In this document: in pieces, positions 1 through 7,899 of the stretch
How the letters are laid out: each line of letters begins with the position of its first letter
Position numbering within the stretch: position 1 is the stretch's first letter
DNA from: Oscillospiraceae bacterium
GTDB lineage: Bacteria > Bacillota > Clostridia > Oscillospirales > Oscillospiraceae
Reading direction: 5' to 3'
DNA: 40,960 nucleotides
Assembly (NCBI GenBank): GCA_902790375.1
Contig: CADARY010000024.1
Span: forward strand, 1-40,960
Translations under genes and position numbers: made by a program
Notes under the pieces: generated by a model
Database searches by the model: none
The model's input: only the letters and a program-made list of their open reading frames with translations
What the model was told of the DNA's origin: nothing

Positions 1-7
1 GGGCTTC

Positions 8-29
8 GGGCCGATGAAGGCATCGGCCC
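8..29. repeat. Perfect GC-rich hairpin at window edge
   Basis: A 9-bp perfect inverted repeat (GGGCCGATG at 8-16, CATCGGCCC at 21-29) encloses the 4-base loop AAGG. It resembles one end of the short intergenic GC hairpins scattered through many clostridial genomes, but only the part inside the window is visible and no second copy was found here. No T-tract follows, so it is not a convincing terminator on the plus strand. Confidence 0.4.
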
Positions 30-101
30 CTACGATGCAGGTTTTTACGTTGTAAGTGTTGAACCTGCCTGTATTGCTGAGTTAAACCGATACGCACTTT
101 A

Positions 102-129
102 CCAAATCAGAGCAGCGACTCTGATTTGG
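102..129. repeat. 11-bp inverted repeat upstream of tRNA-Pro
   Basis: CCAAATCAGAG (102-112) and CTCTGATTTGG (119-129) form a perfect 11-bp stem with a 6-base loop. No T-run follows on either strand. It lies about 50 bases upstream of the tRNA. It could be a processing structure or the end of an upstream transcript; no function can be assigned. Confidence 0.4.
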
Positions 130-178
130 AGAGGAAAAAAGCAGGAGCGGATATGCAGCGAGTTTCTTCTGACGACGA

Positions 179-254
179 CCGGGTGTAGCGCAGCTGGTAG
201 CGCGCGTGGTTTGGGACCACGATGCCGCAGGTTCGAATCCTGTCACTCGGACCA
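179..254 (+). tRNA. tRNA-Pro (anticodon TGG)
   Basis: A complete cloverleaf can be drawn by hand. The acceptor is CCGGGTG (179-185) with CACTCGG (244-250), including one G-U pair. The D-arm is GCGC-AGCTGGTA-GCGC, the anticodon stem is CGTGG/CCACG with loop TTTGGGA and anticodon TGG, and the T-arm is GCAGG-TTCGAAT-CCTGT. The discriminator is A251, and the 3' CCA is encoded (252-254). TGG reads proline codons. A strong hairpin follows at once, so this looks like a single-tRNA transcript. The 3' end of a tRNA is a common integration site, which fits the accessory DNA downstream, although no clear direct att repeat was found. Confidence 0.95.
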
Positions 255-255
255 T

Positions 256-305
256 TTCGAGTGTTCATAACGGATTTGGGTTATGAACACTCGAATTTCT
301 TTTTT
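256..305 (+). terminator. Rho-independent terminator after tRNA-Pro
   Basis: A 16-bp perfect stem (256-271 with 280-295, 8-base loop) is followed by a T-rich run at 296-305. It begins two bases after the tRNA CCA end and should terminate the tRNA transcript. Confidence 0.85.
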
Positions 306-365
306 CCATCGGCATATTCGGTTTTCTTTTATGTACGGAGCGGGCATGATGCCTGCTCCTTTTGC

Positions 366-590
366 TTATGCGGTGACGGGACTGCGGAGATACTCCACGC
401 TCACGCCCTGCCGGGTGTCGGCTCCATATGATGGATAAAGCCTTCTCATTATAGAGAAGTTCTTTATGCTGTTCAATTCCTTGCCCACGCCGGAAAGAAT
501 CGCTTTGGGTATGAATAGAAATGCCGGGTAGAACACAATGTTGCGTATTGTGCGGATCGTATTGTCTCTTCGCATAAATCGAAAACTCAT
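366..590 (-). CDS. Hypothetical 74-residue protein
   Basis: This is a short reading frame with a textbook Shine-Dalgarno (AGGAGGTGA, six bases before the ATG), which is the main reason to accept it. The product is basic, with a hydrophobic stretch at about residues 18-33 (VVFYPAFLF-like) that might be a weak membrane segment or a buried helix. No domain is recognised. It lies between tRNA-Pro and the AbiE module in AT-richer DNA and is divergent from abiEi, so it may be part of, or a remnant in, the same accessory island. Bases 591-729 between it and the abiE promoter hold nothing else I can name. Confidence 0.4.
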   Translation of the reverse strand: MSFRFMRRDNTIRTIRNIVFYPAFLFIPKAILSGVGKELNSIKNFSIMRRLYPSYGADTRQGVSVEYLRSPVTA

Positions 591-729
591 AATCTCACCT
601 CCTGTCTGTGCAAATTTGAAGTCTCCACTTGTATAATGTCGTTGATACCGCCAATATGTTCCTACTGTGATGAAATATTATCAAAAACTTTTTTGCTGCA
701 CAGCTTTAGTTCGTGTATTAGAAAAGTTG

Positions 730-758
730 TTGCCCTGCGACTTATCATATGATATAAT
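730..758 (+). promoter_or_regulatory. Sigma-A promoter of abiEi-abiEii
   Basis: TTGCCC (730-735) and TATAAT (753-758) are separated by 17 bases, and a TG dinucleotide at 750-751 makes an extended -10. The predicted start near 765 lies about 20 bases before the abiEi ATG. Confidence 0.6.
743..754. promoter_or_regulatory. 12-bp palindrome overlapping the abiE -10 region
   Basis: TATCATATGATA is a perfect 12-bp palindrome sitting on the extended -10 element of the abiE promoter. AbiEi antitoxins of the characterised family autorepress by binding inverted repeats in their own promoter, so this is a plausible operator. That role is inferred from position only. Confidence 0.45.
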
Positions 759-784
759 AATTTAGGTATGCAACAGGCTTTTAT

Positions 785-1408
785 ATGACATTTTTTATGA
801 TTATGAAAAAAGATGAACTCGCACGGGCTGTTCTGGCCGAAAAAGGCGGCATAGCAAAAACGGCTGACTTTGTCGCTGCCAGGGTATCGAAGCCCGACCT
901 TACAGAATTGAACAGACTTGGTGTCATAGAGCGAATCCGCCACGGGTTTTATCAGCTTCCGGGGGAAACTGAGATTTCTGAGGCGCGGTATCTTTCTGCC
1001 CTGCTCCCGGAGGCGATTGTGTCCGTGGAGTCGGCACTTTTCCATTATGGCTACAGCGATTTTGCGCCCAGGGTATGGACACTTTCCGTCCCGCGTTCTC
1101 TTTCGCCGGCAAAGCTGAAATTTGACGTGGTGCCGGTCAAGCTGTTTTATGTCATGCAGGATATTTTTGCGCTTGGGAAAACCTCGGACGATTTTGACGG
1201 TACAGAACTATCCGTATACGACCGTGAGAGAACGATCTGTGATTGTTTTAAGTATCGGTCCAAGCTGGACAGCGAGACTTTTAACAAAGCTGTCAACGCG
1301 TATGTTGCCGATGATCATAAAAATCTGAGCCATCTGTCCCAGTACGCCAAGACGCTTCAGGTTTATAACAGGGTAATGAGCTTGATGGAGGTAATGCTCA
1401 ATGGCTGA
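785..1408 (+). CDS. abiEi: Type IV toxin-antitoxin antitoxin, AbiEi family
   Basis: The 207-residue protein starts with a winged-helix-type segment (about residues 8-60, with GGIAKTADFVAA and 'RLGVIERIRHGFYQLPG'), as in the N-terminal DNA-binding domain of AbiEi antitoxins. A second alpha/beta domain containing the typical 'VSVESALFHYG' and 'YDRERTICDCF' blocks runs to the end. AbiEi neutralises its toxin without direct protein contact and represses its own operon. The ATG at 785 lies about 20 bases after the promoter; ATGs at 800 and 806 are alternatives because the Shine-Dalgarno is weak. It overlaps abiEii by 8 bases, so the two are co-translated. The family identification comes from remembered motifs and from the partner gene. 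Confidence 0.85.
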   Translation: MTFFMIMKKDELARAVLAEKGGIAKTADFVAARVSKPDLTELNRLGVIERIRHGFYQLPGETEISEARYLSALLPEAIVSVESALFHYGYSDFAPRVWTLSVPRSLSPAKLKFDVVPVKLFYVMQDIFALGKTSDDFDGTELSVYDRERTICDCFKYRSKLDSETFNKAVNAYVADDHKNLSHLSQYAKTLQVYNRVMSLMEVMLNG

Positions 1409-2264
1409 TATGGGAGCCTCGGTACTGGCAAGGCTGAAAAACAAGGCCGCAGAGACTGGCAGAAGCAATCAGCTGTGCTTGCAGCTATTTTGTCAGGAAG
1501 AGTTCTTGCGCCGTGTGGAAAAATCCAGATATTCGGAAAACCTTGTTTTGAAGGGCGGGCTGTTCCTCTATACGCTCACAAACTTCGACAGCCGCGTTAC
1601 GATGGATGTGGATTTCCTGTTGAGGCAGATGCCCAATACCCCGGAACAGCTTCGTTCTGTGCTGGAAGAAATTATCGCTACTGATGTGGGCAACGACTTC
1701 ATCACATTTGAAATCAAAAGTATCGCGCCAATAGCCATAGCAAAAAAATACGCCGGCATCGGTGCATCCCTCATTGGAAGGATCAAGAACACGCGCACCG
1801 CTTTCAGCATCGATTTTGGCGTTGGAGATGTGATCGTGCCGCATCAGGAGAAGCGTACACTTCCGGTACAGCTTAGTGGATTTGACGCACCCACGGTCAA
1901 CACCTATTCGATAGAAACAACTGTGGCAGAAAAGCTGGATGCCATTTTAAGCCTAATGGAGTTTTCCAGCCGCATGAAAGATTATTATGACCTCTATTAT
2001 CTGGCAAGCAAGTTTGACTTTGATTCCGAATTGCTCACAGAAGCTATGCGGAAGACCTTTGAAAACCGTGGACACCATTTCACGGTTGAACAGTTCAATC
2101 AGGTTATGACATTTGGTTCTGATGAGGCAATGCAGAAAAAGTGGAAAGCGTTTGTAAGGAAAATCGGCACCCAGACGGATGATTTTGATGTTGTCCTGGA
2201 TACAATAAAGAACTTTCTGACTGCGCCATTTGCTGCGGCGGTTTGCAGCACGGACGATACCTGA
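1401..2264 (+). CDS. abiEii: Type IV toxin-antitoxin toxin, AbiEii nucleotidyltransferase
   Basis: This is a DNA polymerase-beta-like nucleotidyltransferase of 287 residues. The expected signatures are present: KGG at residues 51-53 (GS/GG motif), D69-V-D71 as the metal-binding pair, a third acidic strand at 'SIDFGVGD', and the K178 and D194-YY-D197 pair typical of AbiEii/AbiGii toxins. Such toxins modify nucleotides or tRNA and stop growth during phage infection. The start overlaps the antitoxin stop by 8 bases. All catalytic positions appear intact, so the toxin is probably functional. It is followed by a non-coding stretch and a strong terminator at 2636-2705. Confidence 0.9.
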   Translation: MADMGASVLARLKNKAAETGRSNQLCLQLFCQEEFLRRVEKSRYSENLVLKGGLFLYTLTNFDSRVTMDVDFLLRQMPNTPEQLRSVLEEIIATDVGNDFITFEIKSIAPIAIAKKYAGIGASLIGRIKNTRTAFSIDFGVGDVIVPHQEKRTLPVQLSGFDAPTVNTYSIETTVAEKLDAILSLMEFSSRMKDYYDLYYLASKFDFDSELLTEAMRKTFENRGHHFTVEQFNQVMTFGSDEAMQKKWKAFVRKIGTQTDDFDVVLDTIKNFLTAPFAAAVCSTDDT

Positions 2265-2346
2265 AAACGGCGAAGGAGCGGCACTTCCTGCGGCCACCGG
2301 GCAGTCTCAATATACGTCTGTATTGAATTGGTTCACAGCACACTCC

Positions 2347-2493
2347 TTATCCCGCCATTTTCAAAATAATCTCATCAACCGCGTCGGTGTATCTGCCCTG
2401 GGCAATCAGCTTGCTGCGCAGCTTGTTCAGCGCCAGCAGCATCACTCGCCATTCAGTATCGGTCAGATACAGATATCTTTTCGTTGTTCTCAT
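2347..2493 (-). CDS. Conserved small protein, 48 residues
   Basis: This small gene is preceded by AAAGGAGGT about 8 bases before its ATG, one of the best ribosome-binding sites in the window. The product begins MRTTKRYLYLTDTEWR and ends in a short helix (DEIILKMAG). I recall proteins of this kind (KRYLYLTDxEW ... LRxKLIAxGRYTDAVDEI) as recurrent uncharacterised ORFs in gut Firmicutes accessory DNA, which supports it being real. It is about 10 residues shorter than the versions I remember, so it may be C-terminally trimmed. It faces the abiE operon. Function unknown. Confidence 0.65.
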   Translation of the reverse strand: MRTTKRYLYLTDTEWRVMLLALNKLRSKLIAQGRYTDAVDEIILKMAG

Positions 2494-2635
2494 ATCGTTC
2501 GACCTCCTTTGAGTCCATTGTAGAGCAAGGCTTTCAAGAAATCGAATATACCGATGAAAAAGTTTGGAATATGTGTGCCCGCTGCCGGGATTATTTCATT
2601 TTGATTGAGTCCGTTATAACCACCCGTACCACGTC

Positions 2636-2705
2636 AAAACAACACCATAAGGTCACCAGCCGCCGCGAGGCGGCGTCCGGTCGACCGATGGTGTTGTTTT
2701 TCCTT
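2636..2705 (+). terminator. Compound terminator hairpin after the abiE module
   Basis: A 13-bp perfect outer stem (2636-2648 with 2688-2700) encloses a second perfect stem (GCCGCC 2659-2664, GGCGGC 2669-2674), and the 3' arm runs into a T-tract. It is suitable as the terminator of the plus-strand abiE transcript. Confidence 0.7.
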
Positions 2706-2710
2706 TCCTA

Positions 2711-2738
2711 CTCGGAGGTCTCACCCGGGACCTCCGAG
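2711..2738. repeat. 10-bp inverted repeat
   Basis: CTCGGAGGTC (2711-2720) and GACCTCCGAG (2729-2738) form a perfect stem with an 8-base loop directly after the abiE-side terminator. No T-tract follows. Bases 2739-2907 beyond it contain no gene I can support. Confidence 0.4.
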
Positions 2739-2907
2739 CTGGTTTAAACGGGAGTTTTGCCAATTTCTGCGGCAGGATTCGAATATAATCGTAACCGTCG
2801 GCGGCGCTTGCGTCTGACAGCGCGCACACTTTCAGATTGTTTTTCTCCGGCTTACGCGAACACTTGTCACAAGTCCGGAAAAGGCAGCGCTTGCTTTATT
2901 TTTGAGA

Positions 2908-2936
2908 TTGCAATTGGATGCCGGTTTTGGTATAAT
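2908..2936 (+). promoter_or_regulatory. Sigma-A promoter of the NRPS-MATE unit
   Basis: TTGCAA (2908-2913) and a perfect TATAAT (2931-2936) are spaced by 17 bases. Transcription should begin near 2943, leaving an untranslated leader of about 190 bases before the synthetase gene. No recognised riboswitch was seen in that leader. Confidence 0.7.
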
Positions 2937-3134
2937 TTTGCTATTTTCAAGAGAGCAATGCACTTGAGCTGAGCTTATGCCCTGCATGGGCGTCAGCCTG
3001 CGCGGCGGCGGCTCAATCGTCGAAGCTGCCGCGGATCATATACCCGCGCTCAATCAAAAACAGGACTGAATGCCGGATGTCCAGGTATCGTCATAATATT
3101 CGGCATATTCAGCAAGTCGAAAGGAATCGGTGTC

Positions 3135-6100
3135 ATGATGGCTGATATAAACAGGAATGAGACGCAGAACGTCATTGAACGGGCAAATCAGACAGAGCTC
3201 GCGTTTCCCTTTATTCCCGTGTCCGAGCAGATCCATATCCACGCGCTTGCTGCCCCCGATCAAACCGCCGTTATCTGTATGGGAAAAGCGCTCAGCTACG
3301 GCGAGCTGGAACGTCTCTCCAATCGGGCCGCCAATTTTCTGATCAAAAAAGGGATCGGCCGCGACGTTCTGGTGGGCGTTTTGCTGGAACGTACAGAATT
3401 GGCCTATGTGGCGGAGCAGAGCGTGCTGAAGGCGCACGGCGCCTTTCTTCCCTTTACCGTCTCCTATCCGGACGAGCGCATTCTGTTCAGCATGGAGGAC
3501 GCCTCCGCCGCCCTGCTGCTGACGAGCAGAAAGCTGCGCGAGGAGCGGCCGGCTCTGTCCGCATGCAGCTTTGAGGTTCTGGCTCTGGAGGACATCCTCG
3601 AAACGCAGAGCGACGATACCTATCCTCCGGCGGAGGGGATCGCGCCCCAGGATCTGGCCTACTGCATCTACACCTCCGGCTCCACGGGGCGTCCCAAGGG
3701 CGTCATGATCGAGCAGGGGAATCTTGCCAATTACGTACACAGAAACGAGAAATCTGTCGAAATCATGCACTATGCCAGGCCCGGGCGCATCGCGCTGGCG
3801 ATGGCCGCGTTCTCCTTTGACGTTTCGATCGTGGAGCAATTCGTGCCGCTGTGCAACGGGAACACCGTGTGCCTTGCGGCAGAAGAGGAGATCCGTGATC
3901 CCTTCCTCTGGGCAAAAACGATCATTGACAACCGCGTCAACGGCATCACCTGCACGCCCACGTTTTTGTCCAACATCGCGGGGATTCCCGCCTGCGCGGA
4001 AGCGCTCCGGCAGGTTGATTTTTATGATGTCGGTTCGGAGGCCTTCCCGAAGAATCTGTACATGAAGCTGCGCGCCCTGCGGGAAGACAGCGTCATTTTA
4101 AATGTATACGGGCCGACAGAGTGCGCCATGGGCTGCGCGGCAGCCGTGATGGGGGCGGACGGGGAGGTTACCGTCGGCGGGCCCATCGTCAATACAAAGT
4201 TTTTTGTCATGGATGCCGACGGAAACAGCCTTGGCGTCGGCGAAAAGGGCGAGCTCATTATCTGCGGAGCCGGCGTCGGGCGCGGTTATGTGAAGCTGCC
4301 GGAAAAGACGGCCGCGGCCTTTTTTACCTATCAGGGCATGCGCGCCTACCACAGCGGAGATCTTGCCTCCTGGACGGAGGACGGCCGGATCTGCATCTGG
4401 GGCAGGATCGACAATCAGGTGAAGCTGAGGGGCTTTCGCATCGAGCTTGACGAGATCGAGCGTGTCATGGGCAGCTACCCCGATATCAAGGGCAGCGCCG
4501 TCAAGCTCTGTCATGGCGACACGGATTATCTTGCGGGCTATATCGCAGCTGCTGAAGCCGTTGATCTGGACGCGCTGCGGGCCTTTATGGCAAGGCACCT
4601 GCCGGAATACATGATCCCGTCGGTTATCCTCCGGATGGAGAGCCTTCCGGAGACCGTCAACGGCAAGGTGGACAGAAAGGCGCTCCCCGATCCGCAGCCG
4701 GTTCGGAGCGAACGTCTTGTGACCGCTCCTCGGAATGATATGGAGCGCTGGCTGCGGGACGTCTTTGCCGAGGTCCTGAATCTGGAGCCGGAGCAAATCA
4801 GCGTAGTGGATGATTTCTTTGAGCTGGGCGGAGATTCGCTGAAAAGCATGGTGTTGACGTCAAAGCTGATGGATCACGGTGTGACCAGCGCGGACATCTA
4901 TCTGCTGCGGAGCATCGAACGGATTGCCGCCATGCTTCAAACCAGGGAGCAGGGGATGAGCCTGGATGAAATCGAGGAGCAGGAGCGGAAAAAGCCCCAT
5001 TATCTCAGCGCCATGCAGACAAAGCTGATCGATTATCAGTTTGCAAGGGCAAATTCCACCATGTGGAACAACATGTACTATCTCTTCCGTTTTAACCGGA
5101 AGACCGATCCGGAGCGCCTGAGGAACGCCATCAATCAGGCCATTCACCATCATCCTGCGCTGTCGATGAGGATCGGGTTTAACGAGCGCAGAGAGCTGGT
5201 CCAGACCTACTGCCCGGAGCTGCTTCCCGAAGTCCAGTTTGAAAAGTGCACCGATATGGACGTTATCCGCATGAAGGACGAGCTGGTAAAGCCCTTCCCC
5301 CTGTTCAATTCGCCCCTGCTGCGGGTGCGCATGTTTCTCACCGAGCGATACAGCTATCTCTTCTATGACGTTCACCACCTGGTAATGGACGGGGCCTGCA
5401 TCGGCCTGATTATGTCCAGCATTGTCAAGGCTTACAGGGGCGAGCCGCTTTCCCCCGATTATTACTGCGCATACCTGGCGCATGAGGACAGCATCCGCAT
5501 GTCGCCCCAGTATGAGGAGGACAAGGCATATTTTGAAAAAAAGTACGGCGGCTGCGACTGGTGCTGGATCCCCGAGCCGGATCGGGTGGAATTCATTCCT
5601 ACGGCGGCAGGCCGCGTGATCCGCTTCCCGTTCGACGCTTCCGATCTGGAGGCGGCGGAAAAGCGCCTGAACGCATCCCGGAGCGTCATTGCCATTGCCG
5701 CCGCCATTCTGACTCTGCATGAGACCAGCGGTAAAAATGACATCATGACCAACTGGATCTTCAACAATCGCCTGGGCAGCTTTGCGTCCAACTCCGTCGG
5801 GATGCTCATCAAGAATTTGCCGGTGGGCATCCATATGGATCAGATGCACAGTCTGGAGGAGCTGATCGCCGAGATCAAAAAGCAGGTTGCAGACGGCATC
5901 TCCCATTGCAGCTATGACTATTTTGCCGCGCAGGATTCCGCATTTTTCAACGATCCTATGGAGGTCAACTACCAGCAGAATATGAACGCGGATGAGCTCT
6001 CGTCCCTGCATCCCCTGCAGATTGCGCTGGAAAACCGCTACCGTGCCCCCGGCGCGCGTTTGGAGCTGGAATTTCTGGAAAACGACGATAACAGCGGCTT

Positions 6101-6242
6101 GTTCGACTCGGAAATGGAATGGGCGGCCAACTGCTTCTCGGAGGAAAAAACGCGGCGCTTCCACGATTTGTATATCGATCATTTTGAACGCATCGTGCTG
6201 GAGGACCCGCACGATCCGGAGGAGAGCCATGAAAGAAATTAA
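3135..6242 (+). CDS. Stand-alone nonribosomal peptide synthetase, A-T-C architecture
   Basis: This is a 1035-residue single-module synthetase. The adenylation domain (about 20-525) has core A3 'YTSGSTGRPKG' near residue 180, 'YGPTE', 'GRIDNQVKLRGFRIE' and the A10 lysine in 'NGKVDRKAL'. The thiolation domain has its phosphopantetheine serine at Ser568 (GGDSL). A C-terminal condensation domain (about 617-1030) has an intact HHxxxDG (HHLVMDG near 746). No thioesterase, reductase or second module follows. By hand alignment to the phenylalanine-activating GrsA, the substrate code reads D-V-V-T-Y-V-V-M-G-K, which I cannot match to an amino acid. It must be primed by a phosphopantetheinyl transferase located elsewhere. 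The terminal C domain may condense the loaded amino acid with a free amine, as in VibH-type chemistry; this is inference. The ATG at 3135 has a weak AAAGGA; a second ATG follows at 3138. Confidence 0.92.
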   Translation: MMADINRNETQNVIERANQTELAFPFIPVSEQIHIHALAAPDQTAVICMGKALSYGELERLSNRAANFLIKKGIGRDVLVGVLLERTELAYVAEQSVLKAHGAFLPFTVSYPDERILFSMEDASAALLLTSRKLREERPALSACSFEVLALEDILETQSDDTYPPAEGIAPQDLAYCIYTSGSTGRPKGVMIEQGNLANYVHRNEKSVEIMHYARPGRIALAMAAFSFDVSIVEQFVPLCNGNTVCLAAEEEIRDPFLWAKTIIDNRVNGITCTPTFLSNIAGIPACAEALRQVDFYDVGSEAFPKNLYMKLRALREDSVILNVYGPTECAMGCAAAVMGADGEVTVGGPIVNTKFFVMDADGNSLGVGEKGELIICGAGVGRGYVKLPEKTAAAFFTYQGMRAYHSGDLASWTEDGRICIWGRIDNQVKLRGFRIELDEIERVMGSYPDIKGSAVKLCHGDTDYLAGYIAAAEAVDLDALRAFMARHLPEYMIPSVILRMESLPETVNGKVDRKALPDPQPVRSERLVTAPRNDMERWLRDVFAEVLNLEPEQISVVDDFFELGGDSLKSMVLTSKLMDHGVTSADIYLLRSIERIAAMLQTREQGMSLDEIEEQERKKPHYLSAMQTKLIDYQFARANSTMWNNMYYLFRFNRKTDPERLRNAINQAIHHHPALSMRIGFNERRELVQTYCPELLPEVQFEKCTDMDVIRMKDELVKPFPLFNSPLLRVRMFLTERYSYLFYDVHHLVMDGACIGLIMSSIVKAYRGEPLSPDYYCAYLAHEDSIRMSPQYEEDKAYFEKKYGGCDWCWIPEPDRVEFIPTAAGRVIRFPFDASDLEAAEKRLNASRSVIAIAAAILTLHETSGKNDIMTNWIFNNRLGSFASNSVGMLIKNLPVGIHMDQMHSLEELIAEIKKQVADGISHCSYDYFAAQDSAFFNDPMEVNYQQNMNADELSSLHPLQIALENRYRAPGARLELEFLENDDNSGLFDSEMEWAANCFSEEKTRRFHDLYIDHFERIVLEDPHDPEESHERN

Positions 6243-7563
6243 GCTGTCGGACCATTTCAGCTGTACAAAGCTGCTGCTCTTTGCCATCCCGACCATCGGC
6301 ATGATCATGATCTCGATCACCTATGACGTGGTCGACGGCTACTTCGTTTCAAACTATATCGGCAAAACGGCCTTTTCCGCCGTGAATATCATCTATCCCT
6401 TTCAACTGCTTCTGTCCATGGTCGGCTATATGTTCGGTTCCGGAGGCAGCGCCCTGATCGCAGCCGAATTGGGCGACGGAAACCGGCAGAACGCCAGGCT
6501 CTATCTCACGGCAATCATCCGGGCGGCAGCCGCGATCGGCATCGTGCTGGCCGTGGTCGGGATTCTGCTTTTGCGCCCGGTGGCGGTGATGATCGGCGCC
6601 ACGCCCGAGATTCTGGAGTACGGCCTTCCCTACGGGCGCACCCTCTTCCTGTTTCTGCCCATCATGATTCTGGGTTACGCCTTCCAGAGCATCCTGATCA
6701 CGGCGGAGAAGCCGAAGCTCGGGCTCTACATCTCTCTCGGGAACCTGTTCAGCAACGCTCTTCTCGACTGGCTCTTCGTTGCCGTGTTCAAATGGGGCAT
6801 GGTGGGCGCTGCCGTCGCCACCGGAATCGGAGCCTGCCTGAACGGCCTCGTCCCTCTGCTCTACTTTGCAAGGCCGAATTCGAGTCCGCTTCGTTTCTGC
6901 AAGGGCCGCGTACAGCTCAAGCCCCTTCTGAAGGCGTGCGGCAACGGCGCCTCCGAGATGGTGAACGACATGTCGACTTCGTTGATCTTTGTCCTGTACA
7001 ATTATCAGCTGCTCAGAATGCTGGGCGAGGACGGCGTTGCGGCCTACGGGGTGACGGTCTTTGTGGAGGGGATTTTTGCCGCCGTCTTTTACGGTCTGGC
7101 GATGCAGGCCACCTCTATCGTGGGTTATCACTTCGGCGCGAAAAACTACCCGGAATTGAAAAGCCTGCTGAAAAACGGCATCATCCTGAACATTGTTTCC
7201 GGCATCCTGATGTTTGTGCTGGCACAGGTCAGCGCGCCGCTGATCTCCAGGATTTACGTCGGCTATGACGAGACGGTCTATCGACTGTCGATCCACGCGA
7301 TGCGGATGTACGCGCTTGCCTTTCTGCTCCAGGGCTTCAACGAATATGCTTCCGCTTATTTCACCGGGCTCAATAACGGACTTGTTTCCGGCATCCTGGC
7401 TTTTACCAGAACCTTTCTCATTCAGACCGTGATGATCCTCGTTCTGCCCCTGTTTCTCGGCACAGACGGCCTTTGGCTCTCGCAGGCGGCCACGGAGGTG
7501 TTTGCCGCTGTGATTGCGATTGTTTTCTTCATCACGCGCAAGCGCGAGTACTGCGGCTCCTGA
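6229..7563 (+). CDS. MATE family efflux transporter
   Basis: The 444-residue polytopic protein has about twelve hydrophobic segments in two similar halves, and N-terminal features typical of MATE exporters (e.g. 'AIPTIGMIMISITYDVVDGYFVSNYIG' and 'GSGGSALIAAELGDG'). MATE proteins expel organic compounds using a Na+ or H+ gradient. The ATG at 6229 follows GGAGGAGA and overlaps the synthetase stop by 14 bases, so the two are translationally coupled. That coupling suggests it exports the product of the A-T-C synthetase. Nothing terminator-like with a T-tract was seen directly after the stop. Confidence 0.92.
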   Translation: MKEIKLSDHFSCTKLLLFAIPTIGMIMISITYDVVDGYFVSNYIGKTAFSAVNIIYPFQLLLSMVGYMFGSGGSALIAAELGDGNRQNARLYLTAIIRAAAAIGIVLAVVGILLLRPVAVMIGATPEILEYGLPYGRTLFLFLPIMILGYAFQSILITAEKPKLGLYISLGNLFSNALLDWLFVAVFKWGMVGAAVATGIGACLNGLVPLLYFARPNSSPLRFCKGRVQLKPLLKACGNGASEMVNDMSTSLIFVLYNYQLLRMLGEDGVAAYGVTVFVEGIFAAVFYGLAMQATSIVGYHFGAKNYPELKSLLKNGIILNIVSGILMFVLAQVSAPLISRIYVGYDETVYRLSIHAMRMYALAFLLQGFNEYASAYFTGLNNGLVSGILAFTRTFLIQTVMILVLPLFLGTDGLWLSQAATEVFAAVIAIVFFITRKREYCGS

Positions 7564-7728
7564 GCGGGGCCGTATGCCTGTCGACATGCCCGTCCCCCCT
7601 TCCGCACGGAGCTCATCGGCCGCGTCGGTATATCCGGCCCGGGCGGGCGGCCTGCCGCGCATGGTAACGGCGCAGCAAAGCCGCCCCGCCGGGCGCTCAA
7701 AAAACGTGAAAAAAACGAAAAATAATCC

Positions 7729-7757
7729 TTGACCTCTCATTTCGGCTGTGTTATAGT
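7729..7757 (+). promoter_or_regulatory. Sigma-A promoter of rpmG-secE-nusG
   Basis: TTGACC (7729-7734) and TATAGT (7752-7757) are separated by 17 bases, giving a transcript start near 7765 and a leader of about 135 bases. The whole stretch 7564-7899 between the MATE gene and rpmG holds only this promoter and leader as recognisable content. Confidence 0.7.
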
Positions 7758-7899
7758 ATGTCTTACCTGTCGGACGAGAGGTTTTCTTTTTGTGCGCTTT
7801 TTTCTGAAAATCGCGCGCAGGATTTCTCCGTCACCATACAGGGAGGCAATGCCCGCCCCCCTTCGGGTACGGGTAAATAAAATAGGAGGTGCCGAAAGA

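Noticed and set aside
222-431. Plus-strand reading frame starting inside tRNA-Pro
   Set aside because: It starts within the tRNA and runs through its terminator hairpin; it has no ribosome site.
2484-2747. Plus-strand frame of 87 codons
   Set aside because: It overlaps the start of the 48-residue gene and the compound terminator, has no ribosome site, and its sequence resembles no protein.
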